Below are positions 42,744 to 51,303 of a stretch of 64,000 nucleotides of DNA, in pieces. This DNA comes from Terriglobus roseus (GTDB lineage: Bacteria; Acidobacteriota; Terriglobia; Terriglobales; Acidobacteriaceae). The stretch covers positions 2,914,001 to 2,978,000 of the forward strand of contig NZ_LT629690.1 of NCBI RefSeq assembly GCF_900102185.1, given 5' to 3'. Position numbers and translations under genes: made by a program. The notes beneath the pieces were generated by a model that was not told the origin of the DNA, did no database searches, and saw nothing but the letters and a program-made list of their open reading frames with translations. Position 1 is the first letter of the stretch, and each line of letters opens with the position of its first letter.

Positions 42744-43121
42744 GGGTTTATCGTCACTCGCCGATGGGGATACAACGTTGCCTACGATTCTTGCATATGC
42801 ATGTGTACGTTTTTCTCATTTCGACCGTCTCATCCCCTGTTGGAGTTATGGAGGTCTGTCTCAAATTGAATTTGCGTGAAAGTGAAACGGATTTCGATCA
42901 GATTGGGGTCCGGCTCGCTTATCATTGGTGATAAGTTCCGGCGCAATCCTGCCTTACACTCAATCAATCCTCCCGGATGAATTACGTGGAAGCGCCATTT
43001 GTAGAACGAACGCGACCGTAAGAACGGCGCACACAACGAACCTGTTCCAACCGGGTCCGAGGCGGACCGAGGACTCTGGTCATCGCCTACTGAAACTGAA
43101 CTTTTGAGGATTGCACCAAAT
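42744..43121. other. Non-coding region upstream of tonB (378 bases)
   Basis: Divergent gap between galE and the TonB gene. It contains the perfect inverted repeat at 42918-42935 and otherwise no gene or recognised promoter. The long leader suggests regulated expression of the TonB gene. Confidence 0.5.
42918..42935. promoter_or_regulatory. Perfect inverted repeat upstream of tonB
   Basis: CTTATCA-ttgg-TGATAAG, two 7-bp arms with a four-base spacer, lies about 187 bases before the TonB start. Its shape suits a dimeric repressor; it resembles but does not match the classical Fur box, so the regulator is not named. Confidence 0.45.
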
Positions 43122-44255
43122 ATGGCAAACCAAGTGCCTGATCACGAGCGGAACCGTGTGCCCGGGAGCCAGAATGCATCTCCGGCGCAAGCACCGTTTC
43201 CTTCGCAAAGGGATTTAGCCTTTAAGACGTTTGGCGTGATGGAAGATTCAGAGAAGCGGAAGAACCGCTTCCTGGCTGCATTCTTCATCAACACCTCTCT
43301 TGCGGCGCTCCTCATCTGGATCAGCGTTCTTACGGCGAGACGAGTCGTAGAACAACACGTTGAGAAGACCATCACCTTCAACAACGTGAAACCGCCTGAA
43401 CCCCCTAAGCCGGTTCCGCCGCCCAAGCTCCCCAAGCCTCCGATCGTGAAGGTTGAGCCGCCAAAGATTTTGCCGAACGTTCCTAAGATCGAGGTACCTG
43501 AGCCACCCAAGGTTCAGCCGCAGCCCGTTCTGAAGGCTCAGCCCATCATTACGCCCGCTCCGCCGAAGGCCGTAACGCCGCCGCCCGCGCCGAAGCCGGT
43601 GGCCATCAGCATTGCGCAGGCAGCCTCTGTACCGAACCACGATGCGCATCCCTCTGCCGTTCGCCTCGGTAGCATGACCAATCCGATCAACAACACCACC
43701 GGTCCGGCAGTTTCGCCTGTGAATCTGGGCCACAGTGGCGCACCGGGTATGCCAGCAGGTAATACCGGGTTTGGTCCTCCGTCGCAGATTGCGATTGCTG
43801 GTTCAGGATCACCGAATGGACAGATGGGTGGCCACGACCGGGCTGCACAGCCGATCAAGGGCATCAATACCGGCGTTCCGGGAGGCACTGGCCCTCTCAC
43901 TGCAAAACCTGTAGGCGCGATTGCGATTGCTAAAGGACCGACTCCCCCCGCAATTCCGCAAACGCAGGTGAGCACCACCCCGGCAAAGAGCGCACCGAAG
44001 GTCATATTCAAACCGAAGCCTGAGTACACCGAAGAAGCGCGGAGCCTCCATTTAGAGGGCACCGTTTACATCAAAATTCACGTCTCAGCATCGGGAGCTG
44101 TATCCGTGCTGGGAGTCCAGAGCGGTCTTGGCCATGGCCTGGATCAAGCTGCGGTGAGAGCCGTACAGGGCATGCGTTTCCAACCCGCAATGGCCAATGG
44201 TCAACCGACCGATTGGGATGGCGTGGTCAACATTAACTTCCAACTCGCCGGTTAA
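43122..44255 (+). CDS. TonB family energy transducer
   Basis: A 377-residue inner-membrane protein that would pass proton-motive energy to outer-membrane receptors. Order: an N-terminal cytoplasmic region of about 50 residues, one helix (FLAAFFINTSLAALLIWISVL), a long periplasmic Pro/Lys-rich spacer (PPEPPKPVPPPKLPKPP and similar, about 95-180), a Gly/Ala/Pro spacer, and the TonB C-terminal domain over the last 85 residues (PEYTEEARSLHLEGTVYIKI ... AVRAVQGMRFQPA). ATG 43122 follows GAGGA by 12 bases; an in-frame TTG lies at 43104. No exbB or exbD is adjacent. It is followed by the M48-like gene. Confidence 0.9.
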   Translation: MANQVPDHERNRVPGSQNASPAQAPFPSQRDLAFKTFGVMEDSEKRKNRFLAAFFINTSLAALLIWISVLTARRVVEQHVEKTITFNNVKPPEPPKPVPPPKLPKPPIVKVEPPKILPNVPKIEVPEPPKVQPQPVLKAQPIITPAPPKAVTPPPAPKPVAISIAQAASVPNHDAHPSAVRLGSMTNPINNTTGPAVSPVNLGHSGAPGMPAGNTGFGPPSQIAIAGSGSPNGQMGGHDRAAQPIKGINTGVPGGTGPLTAKPVGAIAIAKGPTPPAIPQTQVSTTPAKSAPKVIFKPKPEYTEEARSLHLEGTVYIKIHVSASGAVSVLGVQSGLGHGLDQAAVRAVQGMRFQPAMANGQPTDWDGVVNINFQLAG

Positions 44256-44258
44256 ACA

Positions 44259-44287
44259 GTCAGGATCTCTTATCCAGAGATTCTGAC
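44259..44287 (+). other. Stem-loop between tonB and the M48-like gene
   Basis: GTCAGGATCTC and GAGATTCTGAC form an 11-bp stem with one wobble pair, starting just after the tonB stop codon. No U-run follows, so it is more likely a processing or partial termination element than a strong terminator. Confidence 0.4.
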
Positions 44288-44357
44288 CCAATTCCCGGCC
44301 AGATTTTGTACGCTGAAACAGTTCCCTACCCGGGACTTCATAGGAGCCATCCAAAAC

Positions 44358-46295
44358 ATGAGGAACCTTCGCAGGTCTTGCATCGCGGGTGTTGCCGCCA
44401 CACTTCTTACCGCATCGACGGTACCGGCGCTGGCCTTTCCAATCCTAGGCAAGAAGAAAAAGGATGATCTACCCGCACGCAAGCTAACTCCAGCACAGAC
44501 CGCTCTGCTGGACAAAGCCATCGCTCGTGAGCAGGAAGTCATTAAAGTCATTCAGGAGCGCGCGCCGCTCGTTGAGACTTATATCCAGAACATGAAGCCC
44601 GATCCGGCGCTTCTGCAAGTTCCTGTCTCTGACCAGCACTTCCTGGGCCGTGTGGAGTTCAAGAAGGTTCTCAACGGAGAGAACTACGACACCGTTGACA
44701 ATCACAAGGCAAAGGGCAAGATGGGATTCTTCAAGAATTCCGTTTCCTTCATCACGGGCATCAACAAATCGTTCCACCTGCAGTTCAATGAAGTGGGCTT
44801 TGTCCAGATGATCCTGGTGGATGCCCACGGGTTCGACAAGACGAATTACAACTTCGGCTTTGTTCGCAATGACTTTCTCGGTTCCGTTCCCACCATGGTG
44901 TTCGACGTGGAACCCGCTAAGGGCAGCAGCCGCGGACGCTTCTTTGGCCGCATCTGGGTAGAGCGCCGGAACGGAAACATCGTTCGCTTCAACGGCTCCT
45001 TTGCTGGCAGCGAGAAGGACTTCCGCGAGTTCTATCACTTCGATTCCTGGCGCACCAACGTGCAGGAGAACCTGTGGCTGCCCACGTCGTTCTACGTGGA
45101 AGAGAGCGATCCAAAGAGCACAGAAAACACTGTGAAGTTTAAGGCAGTAAACCACGTGTGGGGATACGCTCTGAAGGTTCCTACGAGCGATGCCGAAAAC
45201 GTGGATGTAGAAGTACAGGGTGCAACGGACGTCTCGAATGATGCGCAGGATGTTTCGCCTCTCGGCGCACAGCGCGCATGGGTTCAGCAGGCAGAGGATA
45301 ACGTTGTTAATCGTCTGTTCCAGGCTGGATTGCTGGATGCTCCTTCAGACTTCGACAAGATTCTGGAGCAGGTTGCCGGAAACATTCTGGCCTACAACAA
45401 CATTCAGGTTGCGCGCCCCATTCGTGTGCGTACCCTGTTGACCGAGCCACTGGAATCGTTGGCCATTGGCAACACGATTGTGCTGTCAAAAGGTCTGATC
45501 GATACCACTGCTGTTCCGGGCAATAACAACGAACAGGTGAACAACCTGTACGCGATTATCGCGTTCCAGGTGGCGCACATCATCCAGGGACATCGTCTGG
45601 ATACGAAGTATGCGTTTAATGATCGTCTCCTCTTCCCCGATACTTCGACCTTCGAGAAGATTCCGATGCATCACACCGACAAGGACAACGAAGAGGCAGC
45701 GAAGAAGGCTCTGGAATTGCTCCAGCCGAAGGAGCTGAACGATGCTGCAAGCCAGTTTGGTCTCTATCTGGCAGAACTGCAGACTCGCTCGAAGGCGCTT
45801 ACGGCGCTGAACGACCCAATGGTTGGCGATTCGCTAGTCAAGGACGTAAAGACGAACACCTTCTGGCTGCAGCCGCTGATCGGCAAGGGTCCGAAGCTGG
45901 ATCCGAATGACCTGAAGCAGAACGCAGCAATGCCACTGTCGTCGTTCCTGCGCTTCGATCCATGGACGGATCAAGTGGTACAGATGCACGCTTCCTACGA
46001 GCCTCTTCTGTCATCCCGCGACAAGATGCCGTTTGAAGTTACTCCGGTCTATCTGAAGCTTAGCTACTACAAGCCTGCGGCAGATGGAGCGGCAGCAGCA
46101 GCAGCGGGCGCCAACGCGACGACCGATGCCAACGGCAATGCCATTAGCGCACCGCCGGCAGGAACCGGAACACCGGCAGCAGCTCCCGCGCAGGCTCAAC
46201 CGTCTGCAGGAGCTCCTCCCGCAGATACAACACTGACGCCCGCTCCAGCGGCTGGCACAACTGGAACGGCGAACCCGCCGGCACCACGACAGTAA
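44358..46295 (+). CDS. Secreted M48-like protein with degenerate zinc site
   Basis: A 645-residue exported protein: signal peptide (to about residue 26), an N-terminal half with a beta-rich pattern reminiscent of lipoprotein-carrier folds (FYHFDSWRTNVQENLWLPTSFYVEE), and a central region like M48 peptidases (LAIGNTIVLSKGLIDT then IIAFQVAHIIQGH at about 401-412). In active M48 enzymes that helix carries HExxH; here residues 403-407 read FQVAH, so the first His and the catalytic Glu are missing. The last 80 residues are Ala/Pro/Thr-rich and disordered. It probably acts as a binding protein or pseudo-enzyme rather than a protease. It lies 102 bases after the TonB gene on the same strand. Confidence 0.75.
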   Translation: MRNLRRSCIAGVAATLLTASTVPALAFPILGKKKKDDLPARKLTPAQTALLDKAIAREQEVIKVIQERAPLVETYIQNMKPDPALLQVPVSDQHFLGRVEFKKVLNGENYDTVDNHKAKGKMGFFKNSVSFITGINKSFHLQFNEVGFVQMILVDAHGFDKTNYNFGFVRNDFLGSVPTMVFDVEPAKGSSRGRFFGRIWVERRNGNIVRFNGSFAGSEKDFREFYHFDSWRTNVQENLWLPTSFYVEESDPKSTENTVKFKAVNHVWGYALKVPTSDAENVDVEVQGATDVSNDAQDVSPLGAQRAWVQQAEDNVVNRLFQAGLLDAPSDFDKILEQVAGNILAYNNIQVARPIRVRTLLTEPLESLAIGNTIVLSKGLIDTTAVPGNNNEQVNNLYAIIAFQVAHIIQGHRLDTKYAFNDRLLFPDTSTFEKIPMHHTDKDNEEAAKKALELLQPKELNDAASQFGLYLAELQTRSKALTALNDPMVGDSLVKDVKTNTFWLQPLIGKGPKLDPNDLKQNAAMPLSSFLRFDPWTDQVVQMHASYEPLLSSRDKMPFEVTPVYLKLSYYKPAADGAAAAAAGANATTDANGNAISAPPAGTGTPAAAPAQAQPSAGAPPADTTLTPAPAAGTTGTANPPAPRQ

Positions 46296-46301
46296 AAGGG
46301 T

Positions 46302-46333
46302 TAAGCCGGACGGGCGCGTACCCGTCCGGCTTA
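46302..46333 (+). terminator. Hairpin after the M48-like gene
   Basis: TAAGCCGGACGGG and CCCGTCCGGCTTA form a perfect 13-bp stem with a six-base loop, six bases after the stop codon. A U-run is missing, so termination may need Rho or the stem may protect the transcript end. Confidence 0.55.
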
Positions 46334-46452
46334 GAACGACCTCAAGATCGTCGACCCAACGCGAACTGTTCCTCTGTAAGCTCCCTCGGTATGTGCAAGG
46401 GCTGAAGTAAAAAGCCCAGACGGAATTGAGCTACAGGCATAAAGGAGTCCTC

Positions 46453-47040
46453 TTGCCGCTACGAATCCAAAAAGCCAAATTTGCTGCGGTGGTCACCGCT
46501 GCACTCTTATTCTCACAATTTTCAGCTCGCGCGAACGGCCAGGCCACCACTGCCACCGCTTATCGCAACTCCGATCTTCAAGTCGGCGGATATTTTTCAG
46601 TCGTGCGGCCGGACTACGGACCACATCTTCTGGGTTACGGCGCATATGCCGCTTACGATTTCAAGCCTCATTGGGGCGCGGAGTTTAATTTCCGTCAGGG
46701 GAACGCCAGGAACACTGATATTTACGAGCGCACCTATGAACTTGGAGCACGCTACGTAATCACACGCAAAAACCATTTCAATCCCTATGCGCGTGCTTCC
46801 TACGGTCGAGGCGTATTCAACTTCCCTCCGGGCATCAACGGGTTTCCGTTCGGCGCGAACCTCGCCTACAACCTGATGGCCTTCGGCGGTGGTGTAGATT
46901 ACAACCTCACCCGCTCGATCAATGTCCGAGGTGATTATGACTACCAACACTGGTTTGGTTTTCCGGCTTACCCGTCTGGAGGAACCAGTTCCATCTCTCC
47001 ACAGGCCTTCAGCGTAGGTGTGGCGTATCACTTCCACTAG
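46453..47040 (+). CDS. Outer membrane beta-barrel protein
   Basis: A 195-residue porin-like protein with a signal peptide (FAAVVTAALLFSQFSARANG) and alternating amphipathic strands suited to an eight-stranded OmpA/OmpX-like barrel: DLQVGGYFSVVRPDY, GYGAYAAYDFKPHWGAEFNF, YELGARYVITRKNHFNPYAR and the terminal FSVGVAYHFH. The terminal aromatic pattern fits BAM recognition. I chose TTG 46453, which has AAGGAG five bases upstream; the frame is open from 46426 but no better start exists. It stands between two hairpins, a single-gene unit. Confidence 0.83.
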   Translation: MPLRIQKAKFAAVVTAALLFSQFSARANGQATTATAYRNSDLQVGGYFSVVRPDYGPHLLGYGAYAAYDFKPHWGAEFNFRQGNARNTDIYERTYELGARYVITRKNHFNPYARASYGRGVFNFPPGINGFPFGANLAYNLMAFGGGVDYNLTRSINVRGDYDYQHWFGFPAYPSGGTSSISPQAFSVGVAYHFH

Positions 47041-47059
47041 TCGTTCTTTCAAACGAGCA

Positions 47060-47093
47060 AAGAAAAGCCTCGGACGAATCCGGGGCTTTTCTT
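47060..47093. terminator. Bidirectional terminator between two barrel genes
   Basis: AAGAAAAGCCTCGGA and TCCGGGGCTTTTCTT form a 15-bp stem (one G-T pair) with loop CGAA. The A/T-rich ends give a U-run on either strand, so it can end both convergent transcripts. Confidence 0.85.
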
Positions 47094-47110
47094 ATGCAAA
47101 TTGTGAAGCC

Positions 47111-47713
47111 TTAGAAGTGGTATGCGACACCGAGCGTCGGCATGGAGATCACTTCGTAGCGACCCGTGTTGTAAGCGTCCGAAGGCAGCTTGAAGCTGGG
47201 CGTCTTTACCACAGCGCCACGATAGCCGATGCGAATGTCATAGCTGGGGCTGATCTCATACGCAACACCGGCTCCGAAGAAGCCACCCAGGCTCAACTGC
47301 CGTTTAGCGTCCAGCGACTGCGTGTCGAAATCGCGAATCGGCGAAAAAACATACGCACCAACACCGACTTCCGCGAACGGATTGTAGTTACGGTAGTTGC
47401 GGCTGTACACGTAGCCGAAGGAGACTTCCTGCTGGCGTGTGTGAATCTGGTAGGTGTTGAAGCTCGTATTCTTCAGCTGCGTCATGTACTGCGAGAAGCT
47501 GTAGTTGGCTTCCAGAGCGCTACGCGGCGTGAGCATAAAACGGTAGCTTGCCAGTGCGCCCAATGCCATATCTGCATTGACCTGAATACCGCGTCCGTTG
47601 ACCTGGGGAGGAATATTCCCCAAAGCGCTGATGCTTACATCCTGCCGGCTCTCTTGACCATGAGCCGCTAACGCGCCAGCGAGCAGGGCGCACATCCACA
47701 TCGATTTCTTCAT
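47111..47713 (-). CDS. Outer membrane beta-barrel protein
   Basis: A 200-residue exported protein: signal peptide (MKKSMWMCALLAGALAAHG), then strands such as ALASYRFMLTPRSALEANYSFS, EVSFGYVYSRNYRNYNPFAEVGVG and the closing MPTLGVAYHF, typical of small OMP beta-barrels found widely in Acidobacteria. Function is unknown. ATG 47713 opens the signal peptide; the frame extends to 47893 but that part has no hydrophobic start. It is convergent with a second barrel gene. Confidence 0.83.
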   Translation of the reverse strand: MKKSMWMCALLAGALAAHGQESRQDVSISALGNIPPQVNGRGIQVNADMALGALASYRFMLTPRSALEANYSFSQYMTQLKNTSFNTYQIHTRQQEVSFGYVYSRNYRNYNPFAEVGVGAYVFSPIRDFDTQSLDAKRQLSLGGFFGAGVAYEISPSYDIRIGYRGAVVKTPSFKLPSDAYNTGRYEVISMPTLGVAYHF

Positions 47714-47865
47714 TCGTATGACCAACCTCAACGTCGTTCGGTGTGGCGCCTGTCCGGCGCGCGCAGAGGACGTACAGCTTCTGATTGTACCTGTTAGGAC
47801 TGCGGCGCTGCCATTCGGTGAGCAGCGAATCTTATAGAAATGAAACTTTCCTTCCTCTCGGAGGC

Positions 47866-48789
47866 TCAATCTCCTCGTTCCGGCAGGAAACAATACGACC
47901 CTCCGGTCGCTTCCGCGTACTCCCGAACGCCGCGAAGAAACTCAATCGCGGCATGAGAGAGGTTCGCTTCACGACGATGGACCAGCCTTAGTTTACGTTC
48001 CATCTGCAGTTCTTTGACCCGAACGCGGGTGAGAGCGCCCGATTTCAGCTCGCGTTCCACCGTCAGCGCGGGAACCAACGCCACTCCATTCCCCAACTCC
48101 ACAAAACGGCGTACCGCTTCCAGGCTCGGCAATTCCACATCGATCCGGAGATTCGTGCGGTGCCGGCGAAATGCTTCGAACACTTTGTCGCGCTGCGGTG
48201 AGGGAACATTGTGCGCAACGAAGTGCTGGCCGCCCAGGTCACGGATGGACACCTCTTCCGTTTTCGCCATGGGATGTCGCGGATTCACAACGAACGCGAG
48301 CTCGTCCCGATAGACCACGATGGATTTTAGTGCTCGGTCCTCAGGCTTGAAACTGAGTACGCCAATCTCCACCGAATGCAGAAGCACATCGTCGGGAATT
48401 CGACTGGCCAGGCTGCGTTGCACGCTGACCTTGACCCGGGGATGCACACGGCGGAAGCGGTCCAGCACGGGCAACAGATAGAGGCAGGTGTACTCGTTTG
48501 CAGCGAGATTCAGACTTCCACGGTGCAGGCTCCGCAGTTCACCCAGGGCATGTCGAGCCTCCACACGCAAATTCAGTAACTTCTGCGCGTATTCACGGAG
48601 CACTTCCCCCGCATCCGTGAGCGAAGCTTCACGCGCCGCCCTGTCAAAAAGCGCCTCGCCGAGCTCTCCTTCCAGCTTTGAAATAGCCTGGCTTACGGCG
48701 GGCTGCGTGCGGTGTAGACGGACGGCAGCGCGGGAAAAACTGCGCTCTTCCGCTACTGCTAGAAAGGTTTCCAAGGCAAACAGGTCCAC
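47866..48789 (-). CDS. LysR family transcriptional regulator
   Basis: A 307-residue regulator with an N-terminal winged HTH (LETFLAVAEERSFSRAAVRLHRTQPAVSQAISKLEGELG) and a two-lobed effector domain. It is divergent from leuA, and the gap holds a perfect T-N11-A palindrome (48869-48883), the standard LysR target. It therefore probably controls the leucine/isoleucine-valine cluster and itself; the effector could be a pathway intermediate such as 2-isopropylmalate. GTG 48789 has GGGAG eight bases upstream. Confidence 0.92.
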   Translation of the reverse strand: MDLFALETFLAVAEERSFSRAAVRLHRTQPAVSQAISKLEGELGEALFDRAAREASLTDAGEVLREYAQKLLNLRVEARHALGELRSLHRGSLNLAANEYTCLYLLPVLDRFRRVHPRVKVSVQRSLASRIPDDVLLHSVEIGVLSFKPEDRALKSIVVYRDELAFVVNPRHPMAKTEEVSIRDLGGQHFVAHNVPSPQRDKVFEAFRRHRTNLRIDVELPSLEAVRRFVELGNGVALVPALTVERELKSGALTRVRVKELQMERKLRLVHRREANLSHAAIEFLRGVREYAEATGGSYCFLPERGD

Positions 48790-48868
48790 GGCGCATCTCC
48801 CGAAGAAGCCGACGGAAGGCCGGCCACTGCATTCACTATAAGCACTTCTGATGACGCTATCACTGCAT

Positions 48869-48883
48869 ATAAGGATTCCTTAT
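48869..48883. promoter_or_regulatory. LysR-type T-N11-A operator and leuA promoter
   Basis: ATAAGGA-t-TCCTTAT is a perfect 15-base palindrome with T and A at positions 48870 and 48882, as expected for LysR regulators. A -10-like TATACT follows at 48887-48892, while the -35 region is poor, so the operator would lie between the leuA -35 and -10. It sits 26 bases before the leuA start and 80 bases from the LysR gene. Confidence 0.7.
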
Positions 48884-48908
48884 CGCTATACTGTGTTTGA
48901 GGAAAACC

Positions 48909-50075
48909 ATGAGCACTGCTTCGGATCGCGTGTATTTCTTCGACACAACGCTGCGTGACGGTGAACAATCACCGGGCTGCACCATGCACCATGCGGAGAA
49001 GCTCCGCTTCGCACATCAGCTTGCATCGCTTGGCGTGGACATTATTGAAGCCGGCTTCCCTATCGCGTCCGACGGCGACTTTGAGTCCGTCCGCGCGATT
49101 GCAAGCGAAGTAAAAGGCCCACGCATTGCCGCGTTGGCTCGCTGCAAGACCATTGACATTGAACGCGCGGGAAAAGCCGTTGAGTCGGCCGCTTCGAACC
49201 GCATCCATACATTCATTGCATCCAGTGATCTTCACCTGGAAGCAAAACTTCGTATCACACGCCAGCAGGCATTAGATCAGGCGGCGGAATGCGTACGCCT
49301 GGCCAGAACGTACACCGATGACGTGGAGTTTTCCGCCGAAGATGCCACGCGTTCTGACCCGGATTTTCTGATTCAGATTGTGCAGGCAGCGATTGATGCA
49401 GGCGCGACCACTATCAACCTACCGGATACCGTGGGCTACTCTACCCCGGCGGAATACCGTGCCATGTTTGAGATGGTTCGCGGTCGTATTCCCAATGCAG
49501 ACAAGATCATCTTTTCTACGCACTGCCATGACGATCTGGGCCTTGCAGTAATCAACACTGTGGCTGGTCTGCAGGGCGGCGCGCGCCAGGTGGAAGTGGC
49601 CATGCACGGCATTGGCGAACGCGCGGGTAACGCGTCGCTGGAAGAAGTTGCAGCCATCCTGAAGATTCGGAATGACGTCTTCCCGTACACGAACAATCTA
49701 GTACTCGATCAGATTGGGCCGACGAGCCGCATGTTGGACGAGATCATCTCATTCACTCCTTCGCCCAATAAGGCAATCGTGGGTAAGAATGCGTTTGCAC
49801 ATGCGAGCGGTATTCATCAGCACGGCGTGCTGGCCAACCCGCTGACCTATGAAATCATGTCCGCCGCGCACTTTGGTGTGGAGGCCAACACGATTGTGCT
49901 GGGCAAGCACAGCGGTCGCCGCGCACTGGAACATCGCCTGAAGGAACTTGGCTTCAACCTGACCAAGGAAGAGATTGATCAGGTTTACACGCGCTTTACT
50001 GCCCTGGCTGATCGCAAGAAGGATATCTACGACCAGGACATTGCAGCGCTTGTGCCGCAGCCTGCAACTGTTTAG
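48909..50075 (+). CDS. leuA: 2-isopropylmalate synthase LeuA, short form
   Basis: A 388-residue enzyme that condenses acetyl-CoA and 2-oxoisovalerate, the first committed step of leucine synthesis. Seen: DTTLRDGEQSPGCTM, EAGFPIAS, the metal-site HCHDDLGLA, MHGIGERAGNASLEE, and KHSGRRALEHRLKELG. It ends at KKDIYDQDIAALV plus a few residues, so the C-terminal regulatory (leucine-binding) domain of usual LeuA proteins (about 510 residues) is absent; leuB begins only 78 bases later, leaving no room for a shifted remnant. ATG 48909 has GAGGA five bases upstream. Related short enzymes include homocitrate synthases, but context favours LeuA. Confidence 0.88.
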   Translation: MSTASDRVYFFDTTLRDGEQSPGCTMHHAEKLRFAHQLASLGVDIIEAGFPIASDGDFESVRAIASEVKGPRIAALARCKTIDIERAGKAVESAASNRIHTFIASSDLHLEAKLRITRQQALDQAAECVRLARTYTDDVEFSAEDATRSDPDFLIQIVQAAIDAGATTINLPDTVGYSTPAEYRAMFEMVRGRIPNADKIIFSTHCHDDLGLAVINTVAGLQGGARQVEVAMHGIGERAGNASLEEVAAILKIRNDVFPYTNNLVLDQIGPTSRMLDEIISFTPSPNKAIVGKNAFAHASGIHQHGVLANPLTYEIMSAAHFGVEANTIVLGKHSGRRALEHRLKELGFNLTKEEIDQVYTRFTALADRKKDIYDQDIAALVPQPATV

Positions 50076-50153
50076 TTCCTACTCCTAGAACTTCATCACG
50101 CGCAGATGTTCTGCGCTGACTCGCAACCATTTGCAAGGAAAGTTTCGACCACG

Positions 50154-51254
50154 ATGAATCTGAAAATTGCACTCCTCGCCGGTGACGGCATCGGCCCGGA
50201 AGTTACGAACGAAGCAGTAAACGTGCTGAACACTGTTGCAGCCGCAGGTGGACACACGTTTACCTACACCTCGCTGCTCATCGGCGGCGCGGCAATTGAT
50301 GCGCACGGAACTCCACTGCCGGAAGAAACGCTGAAGGAAACTCTCGCCAGCGACGCTGCGTTCCTTGGCGCCGTAGGCGATAACAAGTTCAATTCCCTTC
50401 CGCCCAGCGAGCGTCCCGAAGCTGGCCTGCTGAAGATTCGTGCAGAGCTTGGTGGCTTTGCAAATCTTCGCCCTGCGACGGCGTACAAGGCACTTGCGGA
50501 TAACTCGCCGCTGCGCCCCGAAATCACCGAAGGCGTGGACATTCTGTTTGTCCGCGAACTGTTGGGTGGACTTTATTTTGGCCAACCACGCGCATGGGAC
50601 AAAACAACTGACCGTGCTCACAACACGATGGTGTACACGCGCCATGAAGTAGAGCGCGTTGCCAAGATCGCATTCGATATCGCAGCGAAGCGCGATAAGA
50701 AGAAGGTCACCAGCGTAGACAAGGCGAACGTGCTGGAATGCTCGCAGTTGTGGCGCGCAGTTGTCACAGAAGTTGCTAAGGATTATCCCACCGTAACGCT
50801 GGAGCATCAGTTGGTGGATTCGATGGCAATCCATCTGATGAATCGTCCGCGTGATTTTGATGTGGTGCTTACGGAGAATCTGTTTGGCGACATCCTCTCA
50901 GACGAGAGTGGCGTTATCACTGGATCGCTTGGCATGCTTCCTTCTGCGACGCTGGGCGGCAAGGTGAATCTGTACGAGCCCGTGCATGGTTCCGCACCAG
51001 ATATTGCAGGACAGGGCAAGGCAAATCCCATTGGCGCCATCCTCACCGCTGCACTTGTTCTGCGTCATTCCGCCGGACTGAATGCCGAAGCAAAGATCAT
51101 CGAGGACGCTGTGGTGAAGGTATTGGAAGCGGGTTACCGCACCACCGATATTGCACGCGGCGACATTGCCGGCCAGCAGACCGTCAGCACGTCGAAGATG
51201 GGCCAACTCGTCCTTGACCAGGTCACTGCTGAGTTGGGCGCTGCTGCGTCCTAA
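50154..51254 (+). CDS. leuB: 3-isopropylmalate dehydrogenase LeuB
   Basis: A 366-residue NAD-dependent decarboxylating dehydrogenase, third enzyme of the leucine pathway. Seen: ALLAGDGIGPEVTNEA, RPEAGLLKIRAELGGFANLRP, DILFVRELLGGLYFGQP, DKANVLECSQLWR, and the NAD site EPVHGSAPDIAGQGKANP. Length is standard. ATG 50154 fits the family; the frame is open from 50106. It lies between leuA and leuC on one transcript. Confidence 0.96.
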   Translation: MNLKIALLAGDGIGPEVTNEAVNVLNTVAAAGGHTFTYTSLLIGGAAIDAHGTPLPEETLKETLASDAAFLGAVGDNKFNSLPPSERPEAGLLKIRAELGGFANLRPATAYKALADNSPLRPEITEGVDILFVRELLGGLYFGQPRAWDKTTDRAHNTMVYTRHEVERVAKIAFDIAAKRDKKKVTSVDKANVLECSQLWRAVVTEVAKDYPTVTLEHQLVDSMAIHLMNRPRDFDVVLTENLFGDILSDESGVITGSLGMLPSATLGGKVNLYEPVHGSAPDIAGQGKANPIGAILTAALVLRHSAGLNAEAKIIEDAVVKVLEAGYRTTDIARGDIAGQQTVSTSKMGQLVLDQVTAELGAAAS

Positions 51255-51303
51255 ACATTTTCTGTTGAGCAACACCGGGCTTTTGCCCCAGAGGTAAGCC
51301 ACA

